Assembly: GCA_963666535.1 (NCBI GenBank)
Contig: OY762913.1
Coordinates: 124,001-188,000, forward strand
Direction of reading: 5' to 3'
Length of the DNA stretch: 64,000 bases
Origin: G963666535 sp963666535
GTDB taxonomy: Bacteria; Bacillota; Clostridia; Oscillospirales; Oscillospiraceae
Positions 1-8,324 of this stretch are shown one piece after another. The notes under the pieces are model-generated. The model ran no database searches, was not told the DNA's origin, and was given only the letters and a program-made list of their open reading frames with translations. Positions within the stretch are counted from its first letter, which is position 1. Every line of letters starts with the position of its first letter. Position numbers and translations under genes: made by a program.

Positions 1-5
1 ACGAT

Positions 6-1880
6 ATGCTTCCCCCCTGCGGCACGGTGCTGTGCGCTGTCTCCGGTGGGGCGGATTCCATGTGCCTGCTCCATTTTCTGAACTCGTTGGGGCGGGAGCG
101 CGGCTTTTCCGTGACCGCCGCCCACTATAACCATCATCTGCGGGGTGAGGAGTCCATGCGAGACGCCGCCTTTGTGTCCGACTGGTGCGGCCGTGTGGGC
201 ATCCCCTGCGTCATGGGTGAGGGCGACGTGGCCGCCGCCGCGCAGCAGCAAAACCGGGGTGTGGAGGAAACTGCCCGCACCATGCGATATGCCTTTTTGG
301 ACGCAACAGCAAAGGAATGTGGTGCCGCTGGCATCGCCACCGCCCATCACGCCGCGGACAATGTGGAAACAGTGCTCCTCCACTTGATTCGGGGCACAGG
401 GCTGCGCGGCTTGTGCGGTATCCCCCCGGTACGGGGCTCCTTGATCCGCCCCCTGCTCACCACTGAAAAATCCGACATTCTGGCCTATCTGGAGCAACAT
501 AGCATTCCCTTTGTAACGGACAGCTCCAACGACGACCTGACCTATACCCGCAACCGGCTCCGCCACGAGATCATTCCCCTTTTGTGCCAGCTTAACCCCA
601 ATCTTTCCGGCACCATTGCCGGGGGATTGTCCACCCTCCGCCGGGACGAAGACTATCTCTCCGCCTTGGCGGCAACGGCCCTGGCATCCGGCGTTCTGAC
701 GGAAAACACCTTTACCGTTCCCGCCGCTTCCATTGCGGTTCTGCCCGACGCTGTGGCGCCCAGAGCGGCCCGGCTGCTGCTGGAACAGCTTCATATTTAC
801 CGCTGCACCGCCGCACACTTAGATGCCATCGTGGCCCTTGCCCGCAGCAGCGCCCCCTCGGGAGAAACAGCCCTGCCCGGTGGGGTAACGGCGCGGCGGG
901 TCTATGGCGACCTGACCCTGTCGGCAGAGGACGTGTGCCTCACGTTTGCGCCGCTCCCGCTTTCCATGCCGGGCGATACCACGGTGGGAGAAACCGGCTG
1001 GAGCGTTTCCTGCCGCCGCATGCAGCAGCAGGAGCGGTCGAAGCCCGGCACAATCTATTTGCGGTGCGACAGCCTGCAAGGCAATCTGTATCTCCGCCCC
1101 CGCCAGCCCGGGGACGCGATCACCCTGCCCGGCCGATGCACCAAGCGTCTGAAAAATTTATTCATTGACGACAAGGTCCCCCGCTGGCAGCGCGAGAAGA
1201 TCCCCGTGCTTTGCGACGGGACAGGGGTCGTGGCCGTGGCCGGCTACGGAGGCGATGCGCGCTGCCTTGCCAAAGTCGGAGATCCCGCGTGGGAAGTAAT
1301 ATTTACCCAGAAAGATAGAAAGAGGCAAACGGTCATGCATAAAGATATAAAAGAAGTTTTATTCACTCAGGAGCAGCTGGATGGGCGCGTCACCGAGCTG
1401 GCCGAACAGATTAACCGCGATTACGCCGGGCAGGAGCTTATGCTCATCAGCGTTCTGCGGGGTTCCTTCGTTTTTATGGCTGATCTGCTGCGGAAGCTCA
1501 CCGTCCCTTGCAAGGTGGACTTTATGGCGGTGTCTTCCTATGGCACCGGTACAATATCCTCCGGTCAGGTGCAGATCACAAAGGATCTGGTTGAGGACAT
1601 CACCGGCCGCAATATTTTGGTGGTGGAGGACATTCTGGACAGCGGCAATACCCTGAGTTACTTGCTGGAGCTTCTGCGAGCCCGGCATCCGGCATCCATG
1701 AAACTGTGCACGCTGCTGGATAAGCCGGAGCGACGCGTCAAGCCCGTCCATCTGGATTACTCCGGCTTTTCGATTCCCGACGCCTTCGTGGTGGGCTACG
1801 GACTGGATTATGCCGAGCACTACCGCAACCTTCCCTATATCGGCATTCTCAAGCCTTCCGTTTACGGCGGCGAGGAATGA
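6..1880 (+). CDS. tilS-hprT: TilS-HprT fusion: tRNA(Ile)-lysidine synthase / hypoxanthine phosphoribosyltransferase
   Basis: One open frame of 624 codons joins two enzymes. Residues 1 to about 440 are TilS, which attaches lysine to C34 of tRNA-Ile(CAU) using ATP; the PP-loop SGGADS is at residues 13-18. Residues 444-624 are a complete HPRT for purine salvage, with the PRPP loop VVEDILDSGNT at 539-549. Bacillus has tilS and hprT as adjacent separate genes ahead of ftsH, and ftsH follows here too; Listeria is annotated with a fused TilS/HprT. The HPRT methionine (ATG at 1335) has its own AGAGG nine bases upstream, so free HPRT may also be made. Only 12 residues precede SGGADS, fewer than usual in TilS, and the frame is open to the window edge, so the true start is probably upstream. 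A sequencing error removing a stop codon is the main alternative to a real fusion. Confidence 0.93.
   Translation: MLPPCGTVLCAVSGGADSMCLLHFLNSLGRERGFSVTAAHYNHHLRGEESMRDAAFVSDWCGRVGIPCVMGEGDVAAAAQQQNRGVEETARTMRYAFLDATAKECGAAGIATAHHAADNVETVLLHLIRGTGLRGLCGIPPVRGSLIRPLLTTEKSDILAYLEQHSIPFVTDSSNDDLTYTRNRLRHEIIPLLCQLNPNLSGTIAGGLSTLRRDEDYLSALAATALASGVLTENTFTVPAASIAVLPDAVAPRAARLLLEQLHIYRCTAAHLDAIVALARSSAPSGETALPGGVTARRVYGDLTLSAEDVCLTFAPLPLSMPGDTTVGETGWSVSCRRMQQQERSKPGTIYLRCDSLQGNLYLRPRQPGDAITLPGRCTKRLKNLFIDDKVPRWQREKIPVLCDGTGVVAVAGYGGDARCLAKVGDPAWEVIFTQKDRKRQTVMHKDIKEVLFTQEQLDGRVTELAEQINRDYAGQELMLISVLRGSFVFMADLLRKLTVPCKVDFMAVSSYGTGTISSGQVQITKDLVEDITGRNILVVEDILDSGNTLSYLLELLRARHPASMKLCTLLDKPERRVKPVHLDYSGFSIPDAFVVGYGLDYAEHYRNLPYIGILKPSVYGGEE
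1318..1337 (+). promoter_or_regulatory. Internal ribosome-binding site and ATG of the HPRT part
   Basis: GAAAGAGG (1318-1325) lies nine bases before an in-frame ATG at 1335, exactly where the HPRT domain begins. This would allow HPRT to be translated alone as well as in the fusion. Confidence 0.5.
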
Positions 1881-1915
1881 CCTGTTTTCCCCCGCGTTCC
1901 CCTGAATGATCGGAG

Positions 1916-3787
1916 GTGCTTTCCCTGAAAAATTTTCGTACGCGCGATACTCTGACCTATCTGCTTGTTTTTGTGATTGCCATCGGACTGGTCGGTTTTC
2001 TGCGGAACCAAACCATGCAGGAGCCGCCTTCCTATGCTGAAGTCCGACTTCTGTTTGAAACTGAGAAGGTCACCAGCTTTGTGGTTGACGATGACAACAC
2101 GCTGACGCTGACCCTTCGGGACAGCGACGAAAAGCTGACCTATCAACTGGCCAACTTTAATGTATTTTATTCCGATATGAAGGAATTGATCGACAAGCAG
2201 TACGCAGCCGGTATCATCACCGACTATGATTACGAGCCTGGTTTCATTGCGCCGTGGTGGTTTTCCCTTCTGCCTTATCTCGGCATGGCACTTCTTTTTG
2301 CCGCGTTCTGGTATTTCATGATCATTCGACAGAACAGCAACGCGGGGGGCGGCGGCATGGGCAATGCCGCTAATTTTGGCAAGGCCCGCACCAAGACACT
2401 GTCCTCTGTGGGGAAAAAAACCACCTTTGACGATGTGGCCGGCGCCGACGAGGAGAAGGAGGAGCTGCGCGAGATCGTAGAATTCCTGCGGGATCCGCAG
2501 CGTTACATGGCCTTGGGCGCGCGCATCCCAAAAGGAGTGCTGCTGGTAGGCCCTCCGGGAACCGGTAAAACACTGATTGCCAAGGCTGTGGCTGGCGAAG
2601 CCGGCGTGCATTTTCTGTCCATCTCCGGCTCGGATTTTGTAGAGCTTTACGTCGGCGTCGGTGCTTCCCGTGTCCGTGATTTGTTCGACCAGGCGAAAAA
2701 AGAATCGCCGGCCATCGTCTTCATCGACGAGATCGACGCCGTGGGTCGGCAGCGTGGTGCCGGCTTGGGCGGCGGACATGACGAGCGGGAGCAAACCCTG
2801 AATCAGCTTCTGGTGGAGATGGACGGTTTTGGCTGCAATTCGGGTGTCATCGTCATGGCGGCCACCAACCGCCCTGACATTCTCGACCCTGCCCTGCTGC
2901 GGCCCGGCCGTTTTGATCGCAGGGTCTACGTGGGTCTTCCCGACATCAGGGGCCGGGAAGCAATTTTAAAAGTACACGCCAAGGATAAACCACTGGGGGA
3001 CGACGTTTCCCTGCCGGAAACGGCCAAGGCAACGGGTGGCTTCACCGGCGCCGACCTAGAAAACCTGATGAACGAGGCGGCATTGCTTGCCGCCCGCAAT
3101 CAGCAAAAATTCATCCGGCAGGATGATCTTCACGAAGCCATGCTCAAGGTCATTGCCGGTCCTGAAAAGAAAAGCCGCGTGGTCACGGAACACGCCAAAC
3201 GGCTCACTGCCTATCATGAAGCCGGTCACGCCATCGTGATTCACGAGCTGGACACCCCAGACCCCGTGCATCAGATCACCATCATCCCCCGCGGCAGTGC
3301 CGGCGGCATGACCATTTCCCTGCCGCAAGAGGATAAGGCCTATCTCTCCAAGCGGGAACTGGAGGAGAGCATCGCCGTCTGCCTGGGTGGCCGGGTGGCG
3401 GAACAGCTGGTGCTGGACGACATCTCCACCGGCGCCTCCAACGATCTGCAGAAGGCTACCTCCACCGCCCGAAGCATGGTCACAAAATACGGCATGAGCG
3501 AGCGACTGGGCACCGTGGTGTTCGATAGCGGCAACGACGAGGTGTTCATTGGCCGCTCCATGGCCCACACCCGCACCTATTCCGAGGAGGTCGCAGGTTT
3601 CATTGACCAAGAAATCAAAGCCTTGATTGACGTCGCCTATGCCCGCTGCCACGAGATACTCAGCCGCCACCGCAAGGAACTGGAACTAACGGCCCAGTAT
3701 CTGCTGGAGCACGAAACCATGTCGCGGGAGCAGTTTGAACAGGTTTTCACCAATCCTGCCGCTCTGGCGACTCCGGAGCCGAGCTGA
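1916..3787 (+). CDS. ftsH: ATP-dependent zinc metalloprotease FtsH
   Basis: FtsH is a membrane-anchored AAA+ protease that degrades misfolded membrane proteins and short-lived regulators. Two membrane segments (about residues 13-30 and 113-137) flank an extracytoplasmic domain. They are followed by Walker A GPPGTGKT (212-219), Walker B with IVFIDEIDAVG, the second region of homology ending in RPGRFDR, the zinc motif HEAGH (434-438) and the third ligand Asp near 510 in STGASNDL. The length of 623 aa is normal. The start is uncertain: the GTG at 1916 overlaps the GGAGG at 1912-1916, whereas a CTG at 1925, eight bases beyond it, begins the sequence LKNFRTRD that resembles usual FtsH N-termini. 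It lies 35 bases after the TilS-HprT fusion and is probably cotranscribed. Confidence 0.97.
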   Translation: MLSLKNFRTRDTLTYLLVFVIAIGLVGFLRNQTMQEPPSYAEVRLLFETEKVTSFVVDDDNTLTLTLRDSDEKLTYQLANFNVFYSDMKELIDKQYAAGIITDYDYEPGFIAPWWFSLLPYLGMALLFAAFWYFMIIRQNSNAGGGGMGNAANFGKARTKTLSSVGKKTTFDDVAGADEEKEELREIVEFLRDPQRYMALGARIPKGVLLVGPPGTGKTLIAKAVAGEAGVHFLSISGSDFVELYVGVGASRVRDLFDQAKKESPAIVFIDEIDAVGRQRGAGLGGGHDEREQTLNQLLVEMDGFGCNSGVIVMAATNRPDILDPALLRPGRFDRRVYVGLPDIRGREAILKVHAKDKPLGDDVSLPETAKATGGFTGADLENLMNEAALLAARNQQKFIRQDDLHEAMLKVIAGPEKKSRVVTEHAKRLTAYHEAGHAIVIHELDTPDPVHQITIIPRGSAGGMTISLPQEDKAYLSKRELEESIAVCLGGRVAEQLVLDDISTGASNDLQKATSTARSMVTKYGMSERLGTVVFDSGNDEVFIGRSMAHTRTYSEEVAGFIDQEIKALIDVAYARCHEILSRHRKELELTAQYLLEHETMSREQFEQVFTNPAALATPEPS

Positions 3788-3830
3788 CTGAGTCCTTGCC
3801 CGTCCCCGATCCAATTAACGCCCAATAAAA

Positions 3831-3868
3831 CCCCCTCTGCCGCTGGAAAAATCCGGCGGCAGAGGGGG
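3831..3868 (+). terminator. Terminator after ftsH
   Basis: A 13-bp perfect stem (CCCCCTCTGCCGC with its complement at 3856-3868) has a 12-base loop, A residues before it and TTT after it. It lies 43 bases past the ftsH stop. Confidence 0.8.
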
Positions 3869-3902
3869 TTTGCGTCTAGCTTATGACTGAACTGCATTGA
3901 AA

Positions 3903-3930
3903 ACGGCAAAGTAAGCTTGCTTTGCCGTCT
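3903..3930. terminator. Hairpin terminator between convergent genes
   Basis: ACGGCAAAG (3903-3911) pairs with CTTTGCCGT (3920-3928). The hairpin lies between ftsH and the convergent small membrane protein gene and could stop transcription from either side. Confidence 0.5.
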
Positions 3931-3940
3931 TTCGAATTTC

Positions 3941-3981
3941 TGTCCATGCGACTGCTCAGTCGCATTTGTTCCGTGGACATT
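3941..3981 (-). repeat. Hairpin repeat element at a 3' gene end (copy A)
   Basis: Outer arms TGTCCA and TGGACA (3941-3946, 3974-3979) enclose an inner hairpin TGCGACT/AGTCGCA (3947-3964). Read on the minus strand, AATGTCCACGGAACAAATGCG matches the sequence downstream of nrdG (45163 downward) with only two differences. Both copies lie beside the stop codon of a minus-strand gene. Confidence 0.5.
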
Positions 3982-4348
3982 AAATAATGGTATCGTATTG
4001 GGACAGATCGTGCTGATCAGACTCATCGTCACCGCTGTCCGCCTTATTGGGCTTTAGGTCGTAGCACACAAAGTAAAGAACCGCCAATCCCAGCAGTGCA
4101 ATGCCATACTTGGTGACGCCGTAAAACCCGGCAGCCAGAAGCGCCGCATAGCCTGCGATGACAAGGCCAATTAAAAGCAGCCACACTCCGGCATTTTTAT
4201 ACTCATGGGGCGTGCGTACCAGCTGCCGCTCCGGTGCATCCAGCAGGAAGTAATGGACAACGGGCAGCGGCCCCTTTTTCGCAAACATACAAACAGAGTA
4301 CACGATCATAACAATCGCAACTGCGGCGGATAAACCGATTATCAACAT
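3980..4348 (-). CDS. Small membrane protein of unknown function (122 aa)
   Basis: I do not recognise this gene with certainty. It has an N-terminal hydrophobic segment (about residues 1-22), a short polar loop containing KKGPLP, two further hydrophobic segments in the middle of the protein and an acidic, Asp/Ser-rich C-terminal tail. This layout resembles DUF3784-type small membrane proteins of Clostridia, but the match is only general. I chose the ATG at 4348 because AGGAGG (4355-4360) stands six bases upstream; an in-frame extension to 4372 lacks a ribosome-binding site. It is a single-gene unit convergent with ftsH. Confidence 0.75.
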   Translation of the reverse strand: MLIIGLSAAVAIVMIVYSVCMFAKKGPLPVVHYFLLDAPERQLVRTPHEYKNAGVWLLLIGLVIAGYAALLAAGFYGVTKYGIALLGLAVLYFVCYDLKPNKADSGDDESDQHDLSQYDTII

Positions 4349-4520
4349 AAATTTCCTCCTAAAACGTCGCAAACCCAGGCATTGGTATTTCTATTCAATC
4401 GCCTTGCAGAGCGGCTTTGCATCCGTTCAAGCCGCTTCCCACGCCGGGACACACACACGCACCATGCCACATTATATCTTTGCTGTAATTGTACCACGGT
4501 GCGGAGAAAAGCGCAAGGAC

Positions 4521-4561
4521 AAGCGGACGGTGCCGGGGCAATGCCCACGCGCCGTCCGCTT
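4521..4561 (-). terminator. Hairpin downstream of nifJ
   Basis: AAGCGGACGG (4521-4530) pairs with CCGTCCGCTT (4552-4561), seven bases past the nifJ stop. The T-tract on the minus strand is weak. Confidence 0.6.
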
Positions 4562-4568
4562 GCTTCTC

Positions 4569-7500
4569 TTACTGTTCGTAAAGTTTGGAAATCTTCTCCA
4601 GGTGCTCATATTTATTTGCGGCATCCTGTTCGGCTTTTTGGAACAATTCCTTCGCCCGCTCGGGGAAGGAAATCTCCAGCGAGGAATACCGCACCTCTCC
4701 CTTGATGAAGTCGATATAATCTCCCGTCGGCGCCTTGCTGTCCAGCTGGAAGGGGTTTTTCCCCTGGCCTTCCAGCGCGGGATTGTAGCGGAACAGGTGC
4801 CAATAGCCCGCTTTGACCGCGCTCTTCATTTCCTTCATCGCGTTGCCCTGACCCACCTTAATTCCGTGGTTAATGCAGGGAGAATAGGCAATGATGAGAG
4901 AGGGGCCGTCGTAGGCCTCGGCCTCTGTGATGGCCTTCAAGGTCTGCTGATAGTCGGCGCCCATGGCAATTTGCGCCACATAGACATAGCCATACTGCAT
5001 GGCAATCTGCGCCAAGTCTTTTTTCTTTACGCTCTTGCCGGCGGCCGCAAACTGCGCCACGGCACCGGTAGGTGTGGACTTGGCCGCCTGTCCGCCGGTG
5101 TTGGAATACACCTCGGTGTCAAACACGAAGACGTTGACATTTTCTCCGGATGCCAGCACATGGTCCAATCCGCCGTAACCGATATCGTAAGCCCAGCCGT
5201 CGCCACCGAAAATCCAGACGGACTTCTTGGCCAGCATATCCCGCATTTCGTACATCTGATCCAGGAGCGGGTAATCCTTGGGGGATTCTGTGTCGGCATT
5301 GAATACCAGTTCAATGGCTTTCACAAGGTCTGCACTGGCCTTTGCGGACTCGGCATCGCTATCCATAACCTTCAGCCACTCTTTGGCTGCGCTTCTCACC
5401 TCAGGGGGACTTTGGGTGCAATCGGATGCACAGATCTCCTTGGCCACATCCACCGCTTTGGCGCGGCGCTGCTGCACGGCCAGCTTCATACCAAATCCAA
5501 ATTCGGCGTTGTCCTCAAACAGAGAATTCTCCCACGCCGGACCCCTGCCCTGACTGTTCACGGTGTAGGGCGTGGAGGGGGCGGAACCGCCCCAGATGGA
5601 GGAACAGCCGGTGGCGTTTGCAATATACATCCGCTCGCCAAACAGCTGGGTGATCAGTCTTGCATAAGGTGTTTCCCCGCAGCCCGCACAAGCACCGGAG
5701 AACTCGAACAGCGGCTGCTTGAACTGCACGCCCTTCACGGTATTCTCTGCGATGGGCAGACTCTTTTCCGCAACCTTCTTCACCGCGTAATCGAACACAG
5801 GCTGCTGATCCTTCTGGGTGAGGAAATGCTCCATCACCAGCGCCTTGTTCTTGGCGGGACAGACGTTGACGCAGGAGCCGCAGCCCGTGCAGTCGTAAGG
5901 GGAGATGGCGATCACAAATTTGTAATCCTCGCAGCCCTTGCCGGTCATCTTCAGGCTTTTGGTCTGCTTGGGAGCCGCCTGCAGCTCGCTGTCCGTCATG
6001 GCGAAAGGCCGCACCACAGCATGGGGGCAGACATAGGAGCACTGATTGCACTGGATGCAGTTTTCCGGCAGCCAATTGGGAACCTCCACAGCAATCCCGC
6101 GCTTTTCAAAGGCGGCGGAACCCTGCTGCAGTGTGCCGTCCACGTTGGGCATCAGTTTGGAAACCGGGATTTTGTCGCCCCGCATGTTGTTGGCAGGAAT
6201 CATGATATTTTCTATAAAGCCTTTCAGCTTGGGCCGGTCGGTCTCCACCACAGGCACGGGAGCAGGCTCGGTGCAATTGGCCCATTCGTCCGGGATCTCC
6301 AGTTCGGTCAAGGCATTCAAACCGGCGTCCACCGCGGCCTGATTCATCTTCACAATGTCCTCGCCTTTGTGTCCGTAAGTTTTAACAATGGCTTCCTTCA
6401 TATACTTCACGGCGTCTTCAATGGGGATGATCTTCGCCAGCTTGAAGAAGGCTGCCTGCAGAATCATGTTGGTGCGCTTGCCCAGGCCGATTTCCCTGGC
6501 CAGCGTGATGGCGTCACAGGTGTAAACCTTAATTTTGTTCTCCGCCAAATAGCGTTTCCCCTCAGAGGAAAGAAATTCACCCAGCTTCTCGGTGGTGAAG
6601 TTGCTGTTAATCAGCAGGGTGCCGCCCGGCTTCAAATCCTGTACAACGTCAAACTGAGCCAGATAGGTGGGGAAGTGGCATGCCACAAAGTCCGCCTGCG
6701 AGACATAATAAGAGGAGCGAATAATCTCCTTGCCGAAGCGCAGGTGGGAGATGGTCACGCCGCCCGATTTCTTGGAGTCATACTGAAAATAGGCCTGCAC
6801 CTTCATCTTGGTGTGGTCGCCGATAATCTTGATGGAGTTTTTGTTGGCGCCTACAGTTCCGTCGGACCCAAGTCCCCAGAACTTGCAGCAAACCGTGCCC
6901 GCGGGGGTGGTGTCCGGCTCCTCTGTGATGGGCAGGGACAGATGGGTTACATCGTCGGTGATGTTGATGGTAAAGTTATACGAAGGATCCATGCTGCAGG
7001 CGTTGCGATAAGCCGCCAACACGCCGCCGGGCGTCGTGTCCTTAGAGCCCAGACCATAGCGGCCGCCCACCACGCGGATATTCCGGCCAGAGTAATGGAT
7101 CGCGGCATTCACGTCCATATACAGCGGCTCGCCAATGGCGGTGGGCTCCTTACAGCGATCCATGGCCACCATGTATTTGCACGTCTTAGGGATAGCGGCG
7201 AGAAAACGCTCGGTGGCAAAGGGGCGGAACAGGTGCACCTTAATCAGGCCAACCTTCGTCTCACCCTTGGCGTTAAGATAATCGCAGACCTCTTCCGCAC
7301 AGTCGCACATAGAGCCCATGGCCACCATCACGGTTTCGGCATCGGGCGCACCGTAATAGTTAAACAGCTTATAATTGGTGCCGATCTTTTCGTTGACCTG
7401 ATCCATGCAGTCCTGCACCACATCAGGCAGACGATTGTAATACCCGTTGACACACTCCTTGTTCTGGAAGAAGATGTCGGGGTTCTGGGCGGAGCCACGC

Positions 7501-8144
7501 AGAACGGGGTGTTCGGGGTTGAGCGCGTGCTCCCGAAACTTTTTCACCGCGTCCTGATCCATCATCTCGGCCAAATCCTTGTAATCCCAGGAGGCCACTT
7601 TGCGAATCTCGTGAGATGTGCGGAACCCATCAAAGAAATGGAGGAAAGGCATTTTGCCCTTAATTGCGGCCAAATGTGCCACGGCGCCCAGATCCATAAC
7701 TTCCTGCGGGTGATTGGAGCAGAGCATGGCGTAGCCGGTAGAACGGCAGGCCATCACATCGGAGTGATCGCCAAAAATAGAAAGAGCGTGGGTGGCTACT
7801 GCGCGGGCGGAGACATGGATAACATTGGGCAGCAGCTCACCCGCAATCTTGTACATATTGGGGATCATCAGCAGCAGTCCCTGGGACGCGGTGAACGTGG
7901 TGGTCAGTGCGCCTGCAGCCAGAGAGCCGTGAACCGCGCCTGCCGCGCCGCCCTCGGACTGCAATTCCGCCAGCTTCACCGTCTGACCGAAAATGTTCTT
8001 GCGGCCCACCGCACTCCATACATCAGACAGCTCGGCCATAACGGAAGACGGGGTGATTGGATAGATAGCCGCAACCTCGGTAAAGGCGTAAGCGACATGC
8101 GCCGCAGCGGTATTTCCGTCCATTGTAATGAGCTTTCTCTCCAT
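4569..8144 (-). CDS. nifJ: Pyruvate:ferredoxin (flavodoxin) oxidoreductase
   Basis: This 1191-aa single-chain PFOR oxidatively decarboxylates pyruvate to acetyl-CoA and CO2, passing electrons to ferredoxin or flavodoxin; it is the central pyruvate-splitting enzyme of anaerobes. The N-terminal half carries the alpha/gamma-type domains. Two 4Fe-4S motifs follow: CIQCNQCSYVCP starting near residue 696 and CTGCGSCVNVCP near 752. The C-terminal thiamine-diphosphate domain contains CAGCGETPYARL, GDGWAYDIGYGG near 981 and NTGGQ near 1014. Length and domain order are those of the homodimeric enzyme. The start has AAAGGAGG a short distance upstream. It appears monocistronic, and its strong ribosome-binding site fits high expression. 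Confidence 0.98.
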   Translation of the reverse strand: MERKLITMDGNTAAAHVAYAFTEVAAIYPITPSSVMAELSDVWSAVGRKNIFGQTVKLAELQSEGGAAGAVHGSLAAGALTTTFTASQGLLLMIPNMYKIAGELLPNVIHVSARAVATHALSIFGDHSDVMACRSTGYAMLCSNHPQEVMDLGAVAHLAAIKGKMPFLHFFDGFRTSHEIRKVASWDYKDLAEMMDQDAVKKFREHALNPEHPVLRGSAQNPDIFFQNKECVNGYYNRLPDVVQDCMDQVNEKIGTNYKLFNYYGAPDAETVMVAMGSMCDCAEEVCDYLNAKGETKVGLIKVHLFRPFATERFLAAIPKTCKYMVAMDRCKEPTAIGEPLYMDVNAAIHYSGRNIRVVGGRYGLGSKDTTPGGVLAAYRNACSMDPSYNFTINITDDVTHLSLPITEEPDTTPAGTVCCKFWGLGSDGTVGANKNSIKIIGDHTKMKVQAYFQYDSKKSGGVTISHLRFGKEIIRSSYYVSQADFVACHFPTYLAQFDVVQDLKPGGTLLINSNFTTEKLGEFLSSEGKRYLAENKIKVYTCDAITLAREIGLGKRTNMILQAAFFKLAKIIPIEDAVKYMKEAIVKTYGHKGEDIVKMNQAAVDAGLNALTELEIPDEWANCTEPAPVPVVETDRPKLKGFIENIMIPANNMRGDKIPVSKLMPNVDGTLQQGSAAFEKRGIAVEVPNWLPENCIQCNQCSYVCPHAVVRPFAMTDSELQAAPKQTKSLKMTGKGCEDYKFVIAISPYDCTGCGSCVNVCPAKNKALVMEHFLTQKDQQPVFDYAVKKVAEKSLPIAENTVKGVQFKQPLFEFSGACAGCGETPYARLITQLFGERMYIANATGCSSIWGGSAPSTPYTVNSQGRGPAWENSLFEDNAEFGFGMKLAVQQRRAKAVDVAKEICASDCTQSPPEVRSAAKEWLKVMDSDAESAKASADLVKAIELVFNADTESPKDYPLLDQMYEMRDMLAKKSVWIFGGDGWAYDIGYGGLDHVLASGENVNVFVFDTEVYSNTGGQAAKSTPTGAVAQFAAAGKSVKKKDLAQIAMQYGYVYVAQIAMGADYQQTLKAITEAEAYDGPSLIIAYSPCINHGIKVGQGNAMKEMKSAVKAGYWHLFRYNPALEGQGKNPFQLDSKAPTGDYIDFIKGEVRYSSLEISFPERAKELFQKAEQDAANKYEHLEKISKLYEQ

Positions 8145-8251
8145 GAAATTGCCTCCTTTGAACGTGGCGCATGGTCGTTTTCAGCCGCCCCAGCGCGTCT
8201 TTTTGTCCAATTTATAATACATATCTTAGCATTAAAAACCGCATTTGTAAA

Positions 8252-8280
8252 TTGAATTATATACTTGTTTATGGTATAAT
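8252..8280 (+). promoter_or_regulatory. Sigma-A-type promoter for yifB
   Basis: TTGAAT (8252-8257), a 17-base spacer and TATAAT (8275-8280) end 44 bases before the yifB start. Confidence 0.75.
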
Positions 8281-8324
8281 ATTCTCAACAAAACTGTTTA
8301 TTATCGACAGAGTAAGGGGCATTT

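Noticed and set aside
4404..8255. 1283-codon plus-strand open frame opposite nifJ
   Set aside because: It mirrors the nifJ frame exactly, lacks any family motif and its composition (His/Leu/Gly-rich) is that of an antisense shadow.
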